DNA from: Antedon mediterranea
Taxonomy: Eukaryota > Echinodermata > Crinoidea > Comatulida > Antedonidae
NCBI RefSeq assembly: GCF_964355755.1
Contig: NC_092670.1
Location: 12,523,201-12,587,200 of the forward strand
DNA length: 64,000 bases
Direction of reading: 5' to 3'
Shown here: in pieces, positions 26,101 to 38,100 of the stretch
Numbering within the stretch: position 1 is the first letter of the stretch
How the letters are laid out: each line of letters opens with the position of its first letter
Program-made: the position numbers and the translations under genes
The notes under the pieces: generated by a model
What the model was told of the DNA's origin: nothing
The model's input: the letters and a program-made list of their open reading frames with translations, nothing else
Database searches by the model: none

Positions 26101-29100
26101 CTGAAACTGATAAACCGATTCCTAGCTTCGGCGTCTGGCGCGGCAATTTGATTCTTAAAAACCTTGTCTAAATAATTATAAAATTGCCAACGTTTGAAAT
26201 GTATTCGTGGCTAAAACTCGTTTCGTTGCTGATTATTATTATTATATGTACAAAGAGAATTTTAAAGATTAAGTTTACAAAATAGCAGATTAGTTTCCTT
26301 TGGATATTTTCACTTTTCACCAAACGGTACCATAACCTTTATTTCCTAAATTATATCACTTTGTTAATCTTGAATTACATACATTGCACACTATATACTA
26401 TAGTATTTCTTTTTCACACTAGTTTGACAAAAATGTGCTCAAATATGGTAGTGATATACCCAAATATGGTAGTTATATGGCGTCATCTTGTCCATACATA
26501 TATGGGCGCATCACATTTTTTATCACATACAGTTTGATAGTGTAGACAGAGCTTGTATTTGTAATGCCAAGTTACTGTATTTCAACTGGTTGATGCCTTT
26601 TAAAATTAGACCTTATACATTAACAAACCTCTTTCTTTTTGGAAACTTTCCTGACAATATAATTAGGCTAATCGATGTTATCCTTTTTAATTCCCCGGCA
26701 TTTAGTAATATACAGTTATAAAATCCATTACATGTGTTTTTTGTTACATGGTGACTGTTTAGCCAACGTTTGAAATGTATTCGTGGCTAAAACTCGTTTC
26801 GTTGCTGATTATTATTATTATATGTACAAAGAGAATTTTCAAGATTAAGTTTACAAAATAGCAGATTAGTTTCCTTTGGATATTTTCACTTTTCACCAAA
26901 CGGTACCCTAACCTTTATTTCCTAAATTATATCACTTTGTTAATCTTGAATTACATACATTGCACACTATACATTCCTCTTTCACACTAGTTTGACAAAA
27001 ATGTGCCCAAATATGGTAGTGATATACCCAAATATGATAGTTATATGGCGCCATCTTGTCCATATATGGGCACATCACATTTTTTATCACATAAAGTTTG
27101 ATAGTGTAGACAGAGCTTGTATTTGTAATGCCAAGTTACTGTATTTCAACTGGTTGATGCCTTTTAAAATTAGACCTATATACATAAACAAACCTCTTTC
27201 TTTTTGGAAACTTTCCTGACTATATACTTAGGCTAATCGATGTTATCCTTTTTAATTCCCCGGCATTTAGTAATATTACAGTTATAAAATCCTTTACATG
27301 TGTTTTTTGTTACATGGTGACTGTTTATCTTCAAAGTGTTCTTGATATAAGAGCTGGCATATAGACTAGCGAATTCTTTGTGTAACTACTGATTAAATTA
27401 GCTGTTTTAAAACTTTGTAAGTGGCTCTTTCATGAGTAGAGCAAGTTCAGTCTGTTCTAATCACAAACTCTAAAAAGCTCAGGGCGATAAAGAAACTAAA
27501 ATACCTATTAGGCAAAAAGACTAAAATCTGTTCCTTTTCTAAGAAAACCTGTGTGCCTATGAATGTACAGTAGGCATACAGACAAAATGAAAGTTAGAAT
27601 CCGAAGATTAACTAAATTCCACTTTGATTAGTAGGCTTACAGTACATGGGCGTATAATTGGTTTTAAACAAGGTGTATGGTGAAACTCAGTTCTAAGATG
27701 TACTGTTAATGTAAGATATATTGGTAAATTGTGAAGCCTTTCAGATCACATCGATCATTATCATTTCAATGGGTACAACAGTAAAACCTCTTTTATGGGG
27801 ACACCTTTGAGACCGAACAATAAGGAATATAGGAATTAGCCGTAATTAAATCAAATCTTTTCGTTTTATGGAGAAGTGTCATTTTAAATGAAGGAATTAG
27901 GGCTATACTGTGATTACATTCGAAAATATTTATGCATTTTCTCTCTTTCTCAAAATGTGTGCGAACGTGCTTTTTGTAGCATGTGTTTTTAACAGATTTA
28001 GTAAGACATAATAAATATAAACTCCGTTGGGACACCCCTATTAAAGGGACACTTTCAGGGAAGTGAACGAGGGGCAATACTTGAATGTTTTAACACTCTA
28101 GGCAACCCATATTGAGGCGACACCTCTATGAAGGGGACACTTTCAGTGAAGTGAACGAGGGGCAATACTTGAATGTTTTAACACTCTAGGCAACCCATAT
28201 TGAGGCGACACCTCTATGAAGGGGACACTTTCAGGGAAGTGAACGAGGGGCAATACTTGAATGTATTAACACTCTAGGCAACCCATATAGAGGCGACACC
28301 TCTATGAAGGGGACACTTTAAGACACTTAGTATTACGCCTACTAATTAGTGAGTAATCCTAAACTAGACATACTACGCAGTGGTTTAATTAGCGTTAACA
28401 ACAACAAAAATATAACATTGATTAATTCAATGTTTGGGAACAATGGTGTTAGTTGTTTTTACTGTACGACTAGGGAAACCTGACACACTTTACAGAACCG
28501 ATATCCAACCAGGTAAAACAATATTGATTTCAATTCAATAAGGTCAGTAACTCTTAAACATGTGTGTTGATCTGGTGTTAGGATTTTTAAATAGTTACAG
28601 TTGCTGTTAAAAGTAAATCCATTGTTTATGTGAATAAATTTGAGCTGGGATAACAATAATTCAAACTTTAAATTTAGCGTCTGCGAAAGCCGTGGAGGAA
28701 AAAAATAATAATATTATGTTGTGAAATCTTCTACACAAACATAAACGCGTCATAATTGAATATAATGGCGTTTAGATAGAACATAAACGCGTCATAATTG
28801 AATATAATGGCATTTAGATAGGTCATAAACGCATTTCCACTATAAAAAAAAAGAAGAATTTGACATAAAATACAGTATTTAAAACTATCACCATTTGTTG
28901 TCGTACTGTAGCTTTTCTTTCTGATACGCGCAGATGGACAGACGTGTTACGTTAATTTTGGGGTTAATTTTGCAACTTATTTAGTATAATTAATTGTAGG
29001 CCTACTTCGAGACATATATCTGGACTTTCCATAACAATTTTGGTTGACCTTGATGAAGAGTACACTTTCTTCAGAAGCCAATCCCATTTCAGTGTAATAT

Positions 29101-32100
29101 AAAGTGAATAAAAAATTAAATTATTTTTTTTTTGGCCGAAAAATGTACAACTATGTAAGAAAGGAAGTAGGCTCTATTTCGTATAAAATAATCATGGTCC
29201 AATATTCAAGTCCAGAATTCAATTTCGCACCCAATTAGACTTTATTGTTTTATCAGAAGTATAAATTAAATACGCGATTTCAACAGTTTCAATTATTTTC
29301 GACACCTGTTGCAGACTCTCAACGTAACACATTTAAATGTGTTTCTTATTCATGACTTGTTGAAAGAAGCATTTAAATATAATTGCTACTCTTATGGCAA
29401 TGCTAAAGGTACTGAATTTCTGCTAACCGACCTCATTTGTTCTATATAAAGTACAACACACGAAGTGTCCACAAGTTTATATTATTGGGGAAGGTACTAT
29501 CTTATGTCTACGTCCAATTTCAAGTGTAACTGAACAGTCAACGACGGCCTGATGTTCTCATGAGGACGCGGGTTAACCAAACAAGTACTGTAAAACCCCT
29601 TTTAACAACATCAAACAGCTAATTTGTCAATGTTGATGCTCTAACTCGAGGCTTTATGTCGTTGTCGATTGACTGTGTCGGGGAGGGGAAGGGCGGGTCG
29701 CGATATTTCTTTTCGTACATAAGTTGGGGACCCCTCATGACACGTCACAAAATAAACATGAATATTAATTAATCATATCCATAAGGTTTGAAGGTAAGAA
29801 TTGGGCTAACTACAATTCTCTAACGCAAACGCTTTTTGCCGAGCCGTCTGTGTAGTCGAATGGATTATACTTTACATGTCGGTGTCTGGGGTTCGAATTC
29901 CATGAGCAACTTCTTTTTACTTATAGTGAGAGAGATTATTTTGAGGATTAGGTTAGTTATATTTAGGGAGTAGTTCGGCTATCTTTCACATAAGGGGTCC
30001 CCAACTTAAGTATGGAAAAAAAATCGCAGGCGGGTCGGTCCGGTCGGGGACGTGGAGTGTAAACATGACGAATGCATTGCGTTGAGATACGCAATATAAC
30101 CACCGAGAAGGGTTAAGTGGTTTACGTACTACAGTCATAAAAAAAGGAAATTTGCTAACCACATATTTTCAAACGAAGTAAACAATTAGGTCAAGCTAAC
30201 CATACGGCATGGTCATAAATGATTACATTATTTGTAATGATAGTTATGCTGATTAGAAAAGAGACATTTTAATTACAAGTTTATTTGATAACAGATGTAA
30301 TTAGACCGCAAATATGGCGATTACAAACACATGTTTCATACTAATCTATCCATCTATCTACCCACAAATTTATCGACCGGAGTACATTTCCCCCAGCCCT
30401 CTCATGGTTCCAAAAATAGTTTTATTTCCGTCCGCACTTGTAATTATAAACAATTGGTTAATACACTTGATTATTGAATTCAAATGTTTTGATCCACACT
30501 ATTCTTATCAACTTTGTTTGTTTGATTGGGACAAGTATGAGCTTAGAAAATGTATACATTCGCTTGTTCGTGTTTGTTCGTTCATTTTAATGTAATTATT
30601 ATTGTTAGTTATCCCTTTTTTTCGCAAAGGTTTTGCTTGGCAATAAAGAGCAAAGGAATTGAATGATTAATTATATGAGAATTTTAATTGTAACAGTAAC
30701 TCTTTCATTTGCCTGTAGGCCTAAACTTGGTAAAAAATATATTTGATGTTCCCTTTATCGACTCAAACATGACAAACTGTGGTGAATAGACATCACAATT
30801 GAGCGATGCAAACATAAATTGCGCTGGTTATGCACCTGCCTAACTTGCTCACATTACCTGTTCGGCACATTTGATGTTTTTTTGTTACTACCAACTTCAT
30901 TTCCGCTTGGAGTTTACCAATGGAATGTATATGCCCAAAGAATTTTGCATGTTTGTATCAATTCGGTATATAGGATACTGTTTGGTGTTTTAATCGGGGT
31001 TTAGGCCTATTTCAATACTCCGTCTCTAAAATAATGTGTGAGTTGACATTATTCTTGAAAGTTCTGTATAATACTTATCTTAACATGTTGTTGTCAGTCA
31101 CGAGTATTGGTCCCGTTTCGGTTTTATAACACCGTTTCTGTGCAACGCGGATAATGTATTAATATTAAAGATGTATTGTCCAAATGAAAAGTAGATATGA
31201 ATAATAGGCCATATTGTACTTTTTAATTAAGATATTCTCTTCCAACAAAAATCAAACTAAAATAATGGTTTTACTTTTAATAAAAAGAAAACATATCGGT
31301 AAATTTTAAAAACCTTCCAGTTGACTTTTTCCTAACAGTAAGCCTAATACAGTAGGCCTAACAGTTTTTGAGGTAAAAATGATTTCGTATCAATTTTCTT
31401 TCCATCTTTCTTTCTTTTATTTTACCCTGCACAAATAAATTATAACTGCGGTAAACATAAATAAAATGAATAACCATTATGTAGGCTAACTTTAAATTTG
31501 CATATTCAACAATTACCAATTTAATATAAAAAAGAAATTTCAGGGGAAACATAGGTACCATAAATACATTCATCATATAGAGCATTTCTCAGTTGGCTGG
31601 ATAAAACATGAAACTATAAATATATTTTTTTTTAATGTGGTGCGACAATGGTTTTATTCTGAAACCTGTTACTATTAGTTAGGTCATACTTTTTATTTCT
31701 GATCTTTAGTACTTAGAAATAACAATTTCAGGCTTTTCTAGTAAGAATCAACCTGTTAATATGCACAGGAAGTAAAAAGCTGAACATTCATCGAAGTAAA
31801 TTAGATGAGACAAGCAAAGGAAGTTGAGTCAGATGCCTTGAGTACACATGCACTCTAGGACGGTACAGTACTGTCAGAGGCCTAATGATGAATTCTTTTT
31901 TTGTTGTCAATATAACTAATATATAGGCCTATCTCTTACATGGGCAGATGGGTTTCTACGAAATAGCAAATTGTACATAATCAATCAATTAGTAAATCAA
32001 TACCAATTAATGTGATTTGATAATGATTACGTTTTAATAAGAACAGAATATGATTTTTGTTGACTTCGTTTTCAATGTTAAATGCTATACTTTTATACGT

Positions 32101-35100
32101 GATTTTATGTTATTGTTTGTATTACGAATTATCTTCAAATCGCTACATACAATTGTATTCCTTCATTTAAATTTCAACAACGTTTTAGGGTGAGGCTTTA
32201 TTTATCAAACCGATGCTAACTGGGGTACGACTTACACACTGATCCCCAGTTAGCGGTGATGGTGTATACCCATACTCCGGTTTGAGTGCTAGCTTGGTGT
32301 TTTTGTCTTTTTGTTCTCTTCCTTTTGGTTTCCAAACATCGTTTATTTGCACTATATAAATCTATCTATTATTATTAGTTTTTCTCATCTACAAAGATTT
32401 ACAACTGACTGACTGTTAATTAAGATGTTTTTTCCTATTAACAAGTTTGTTAAATCTAGCTCTATTTCTTAAAAGAAGCTTAACATGTTATATTCATAAA
32501 TTAAAATGGAATTATAAATATTATAGTATACCAAATCAGGAATGTCATATAATTTGATTTTTATTAATACAAATTACACTATCCTTAGAGTACCTATGCA
32601 AGGGGCACTAGAGACCACTACACCTTACTAGGTCGTAAAAAACGAAATTGGTTTGTATTTCTCAGTTGCCATAAAATGAACATCCTGTAGAGATGCTAGA
32701 ATTTGGCAGGTGGTATTTTAAAAAGAATTGTGCCTTGAGCCAGTTTTTTCTAATTTAAATTATAATAGATCAATAAACACTGTGTGGTTGAAACAAATAA
32801 CAAAATCAGCTCATTAAATTACTGTATTTCGTGGTATCGGATGACAGAGCGCAACCGGAAAAGAAGGCCTACCCAATTTTTGAAAGTTATATAACATTTA
32901 GAATTTAAACCACGAAGACTTTTTACTTTTTTCTGAAGTAAACATAAATCTAGGGTAAATGCTATAGTTCACTGGCAAGAAATGTCATCTATAAACTTAC
33001 TTTGACAGATTTGTTTTTAAAAAAACGTTATTGAGCTATATAGTGGGGCTTACCTAGGCAAAACAAACTTGTTAATTAAAATGACTGTATAATCAACACT
33101 AACCTTGAAAAAGAACTTTCGATTAAATAAAATAAAATAAAAAAAAATAAAAAAAATACAGTAACTGTATTACAAGACAAACAAAAATGACATAAATAGT
33201 GGAATATTATATTATCTATCGCCATGATATGGGTGGATTGTAGGCCTTGTTAATGTTAAAGCAAATTTAAGAAACAAATAAGTATTCTTAATAGTAATAC
33301 ATAAACGATTATTATTGAAAATAAAATATAGATGAACATTATTAAAAATGTCAATGTAACTCATAATGTTATTATATGTATTTATCAATGAATGCTTAAC
33401 TTGTGGTAACACTGGTTTCTTTTCAAAAGGACCGTTTTTTTATTGTATTTTTTTTATATTGTAGTTCACTACAAACCCGGATCGGTAGCTGAGCATGGCG
33501 AGTATCGATTTTATTTTGACGTCAGCGAAGTTTCTATGGATGATATTTTAACAACGGCGGAATTACGTCTTTATAAAGGTTTAGCAACGTTTAGTAATGA
33601 AATAACGGGAGTGTATACATTGACTGTTTACAGGATTGTCCAGGACGCCTATACGGGGTATGTTGCTTTTTTTACTTCAATAACTTTTGTAACAAACATG
33701 ATATACTATTACTATTGCCTATCATTAGATTGGTTAATTACATACCACGTGCAGTTCAGTATTAGTTCTATTTAACGGAAAAGTGATATTTGATAGTGAT
33801 ATTGAACGGTATTGATCTGAACGTTCAGATTGTTAACATTTTGAGAATGTTATGCAACGCGTACATGACATTAAATCAACCTGTAATGTGTGCCATTCGT
33901 AACTTTCTACCAAAATCTGCCTCTTTAGTGGCCTAGCCTCCCACTATCATTTTACATTGATTCAAGATGGAAGCAGCGGATTAATTTAATAAAAGTTTAC
34001 TTTAAAACAGTAGGTGTGAAAACAATCATTCGTTATTTGCATAATTCTTTTTTTTTCCAAATATTATTTACTTTAAACCTTTTGACACAATACTGTTTTC
34101 GTTTCCAATGTGTAAAGCTAGCCTGGTCTACTTTCTTCATTTTTAAATTTACAATATGTTTTGGGGTCATCCGAATTGTAACTGTTAACTATATCACACA
34201 AAACAAACTCTGTGTGAAAGATTTATTTACTGCAATTTTATTAAAGTAGTAAAATTCAGATCCCGTAAAATTCTTATTTCATTCTTAACCTCGGTAATTC
34301 TCATTCCAACAAAATTTTATTGAGTTGAGCTTACTGACCGAGATAAATATCACGTCACCTGACAGCGGTCAATGACCTCTATTCAATAATGATGCATTGT
34401 GGGATTGTCTGATGAACAACTGAAAGAATGATTCATTATAGTTAATGACGAACTGGCACGATCTTGCCAAGAGAAAATACATAATTTCCTTTTCCATTTG
34501 CGATAAGACACGGAGTTTTGACTTTAGTTGTTGTTTTGATGAATACGGTAATGAAAGGTTATGACAAAAAAAATATCAACCACCAAAAGTTGGCAAGTGT
34601 TTATTGTTCAACACCACGTGTTTTCAAAGAAAAAAAATTCAGAAAAAAAAGAGTAGTTTTATGAATACGATCTACTTTGAGAAACCATCAATTAAGGGTA
34701 CTTCCTGATTTCTTATTGAAACATATACAGTAATATCAGTAGTCCTATTAATCCAAACAATAAGCTTAAAAGTCTTTTAGAATAAGTATGGAAACTTCGA
34801 TTTCAATTTACGACCAAATCTATTGAGAAAAAAAGTTTCTTGACATGCGCAGAACGCTATAGAGAATGGCGGTAATTACAATAAAGATTAAAATAATTAA
34901 TATGTTTGATTTGCAGAGAAAAAGAGAGGCTTTATCTATCAGACCAGGTCATCTCTGCAGACTATGAAGGGTGGTTAGAACTGGACATAACTGAAACCAG
35001 CTTTCTATGGCCATCATTACCACGTGGACATCTTGAACTAGAAATTATTGTAGAAAACTTTAGAGGTGAGTAGAATCTGGTTGAATCATCAGAAAACCTG

Positions 35101-38100
35101 TTTTCCATTAGAGAATATATTCGCACGAATCGTCGAACATTCCTGAATTCTGATTAGATGCGCATTTTCACGTCACATAAAGTACATGAAAATATTAATA
35201 CGCATGCGCATTAGTCAACACTTGCGTTTGCGTGATTAAATTCAGAAATTTGAAAAAAAACAGTGCATTTCATTTATAGGCCACGAAATTCACAGTGATT
35301 ATATCTCAAAAGTGGTAAACGATTTTGATAACTCCATGGTGATATAAAAACGGAAATTTACAATAGGAAATTAGACTGGACGATTGTTAATTTCCTTTCA
35401 CGCATGGTCAGTGTTTAAAATACCAACAATTAGCCTACATCTGTTGACAAATGGCCATAAATCTGGATCTTATAGTCCTTTCCCTATTTGATAAAAAAAA
35501 ACACCACAAAAGGATTGTGTATTCTTGTTATTGCAGGTGAAAAAGTTAATTCAAAAGATATTGGAATCATTGGGATTTCAAACGACGAAGACAACAATGA
35601 ACCTTTTGTAGTTGCATTTTTCAAAACGTCACAAGAAACGCATTCACGGAGAACAAGAGCAGCAAGGAAAAGAAAGAACAAAAAATCAGAAAGCTCATTA
35701 AATGTAGAGGGAAAATCAAAAAAGGGTAAATATTTTCGAAAGGTACTTTAACTTATGCAGAGTCGAAAGTTAGCTCACATGATACTGCGGGATGTTTAAT
35801 GGCTATAAATATGATATTTTGTGATTTTTTTTTTAAATTGCGTCATCATTCAGGAATAGTACAAAAATTAACTCAACTTCAAGTACAGTTGCATACTCCT
35901 TGAAGAGAAGTAATAGATGCCAGGAATCCAATATTTTGTAAATAAAAATTACGTCATCATTTCTAATGATGACGTCACTAATGCGTACTTTTAAAGTCCT
36001 GTTACAAATTATTGTCCCCGACACGTTCATTAAGTAATATACCGTATTTATTTTGCTTTAGGTAACAACAAGGCTCGACAGAAGGAATGCCGAAAAAGAA
36101 ATTTATTTGTCAGTTTCAAAGATCTCGATTGGCAAGTAAGTATATTCAGAGAACAGTGAGTTTGTTTTCTAGACGTTTTAAGCGTGGTTCTAAACGTGTT
36201 TTATTTATTTATTTATTAACAATATTTAACCAGGGTGGCCCAATCATTCAAAAAGACTGGTCTCCCTTGGTAGTGGAGTCTGTTAGGGCTGAAATAAGGG
36301 TGTTTGGTTCAGTTTCTTCCAAAAGCACCAAATTTGGTATACAGGTTGCCCACCCTATACAAATTCAATTTTTGATGGGCGCCAAGCAAAATGACCCATT
36401 GGGTCACCTAATTTGCATAATTTAAAATGGCGGACATTTTCGCTTAAACAGTCCATATCTCTAAAAATACTGGTCATAGAGAGTTGATTTTTAGCCCAAA
36501 ATGTTCACAACATAAACATTCCTATTTACTCTAATGAAGTTTTTTTGAAAAAAATGACCGGAAGTACCAGTTTTAACCTTTGACCCATATTTTAAGGCAT
36601 TGCCATATCTCAGTAAATAGTTGTCACAGACAGTTTATTTAAGTGTCAAATTGTTCAGAATATATATGTTACTATTTAATTTAATGAAACATTTTATCCA
36701 AAAATGACCGGAAGTACTCAGTTTTGCCTTTGACCGTTACGATGTAATTACCAGCCTTGTTACGGTTAATATATTTTGATATCCATAAAACTACTTGTCA
36801 TAGAGAGTTAATGTTGGTGTCAAAATGTTCAGAACATAAACATTTCTATTTACTATAATAAAGTTTTTTCTCAAATAATGACCAGAAATACCATATTTGA
36901 CCTTTGACCTGTTTTTTCAGGCAAATTGCCATATCTCATTATTAGGTTGGAGTGGAAAGTTCATTTTGGTGTCAGATTGTTCAGAATATATATGTTTCTA
37001 TTCTGCTTAATAGAAGACTTTTCAAAAAAATGTCAGGAAGTATAGTTTATTGACTTGTTAAATACATAAAATTTATAAATTTGTTCAGTTAATTGTATAG
37101 TTAACTGTATATTTATGATATTATTTTGCAACCCACTTTTGAGCACTTGTCGAAGATGGCTGCTTGCATGTGCAATTGAACAAAGTATACTGAACAAAGT
37201 TGAATAGATTGTCCTATTTGTAGTGAGTCTAGAGTAATGTAAATGAGAAATGAGAAAATTGTATATACAAAAAATACCCAATCTCATCTAATCGAGTACT
37301 TTTAAATGAAGTCTTCCACATATTTAGCAATAATGTGTAGGCCTACTGATGAAATCCAGTAAAAGTTTTGTTTTGGAAAGTTAGTGTTTCCGTCACTTGT
37401 GTTTGCTGTTGCATAACAATTTCATGTTGCTACATTTCTCTTTGTTGCCATAACACGAACAACCACTGAATGGGGAAAAGACACCGAAGATTTCTGTCCT
37501 CCAGACCTAAGTCATCCAAGGACCGTCCAGCTTGGTGGTTCTCAAAGATTTTCAACAACAAAAAAAGAAAAGAAATCGACCATATACAGTAATCATCTAG
37601 AAGAGATTGGATGAATAGGAACAGTTTTGTTACTAAGGACATGTTACGCTCTAGTATCCTCTTTTTCATATATTGCCCTTTTTTCAAACTTAAAATGAAC
37701 TCTGTATTGCATGTCCTTGACTATGTGAACAATGCAAATTTTTTGAATGGAAATGTTGTGCAAAAATCAACAAAAAGGTTTAGCCTCATTTCTAAGAAAC
37801 AATATCATACTCAAGCTCAGAACATGATGGGGCATTTCGTCTTTACGAGAACACTGAAAATATTACAATTACCATACATGTGCTTATGGTGACTGAACCA
37901 ACCAGACTGTTCAAGGATTGCTAAAGAAGTTTGAATAAGCCATTATTTTCCAAATACTCGATATGAGAAAGGACACATCATTAATAATAATAATAATAAT
38001 AATAAGATTTTTATAGCGCACATACCACTCCAGAGTGCTCAAGGCGCATAATTCTTTCTGCCATCATTCAATACTTTGAAAATGTACATAAAAGAAATGA

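Larger units (their letters stand above)
26186..27335 (+). repeat. Direct tandem duplication, about 575-bp unit, in BMP intron 1
   Basis: The segment beginning CCAACGTTTGAAATGTATTC at about 26188 is repeated from about 26763 with only scattered differences. Both copies include TTTCGTTGCTGATTATTATT and end with TTACATGGTGACTGTTT. Each unit carries a copy of the CTCTGTCTACAC MITE family, so duplication followed MITE insertion. High identity implies a recent event or a collapsed/expanded assembly. Confidence 0.85.

Noticed and set aside
29838-29912. tRNA gene
   Set aside because: A and B boxes are good but acceptor and anticodon stems do not close, and it sits between TIRs; SINE-like.
30314-30595. 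93-codon plus-strand frame in BMP intron 1
   Set aside because: No recognisable motif; followed by a retroelement-like AATAAAGAGCAAAGGAATTG tail, so more likely repeat debris.
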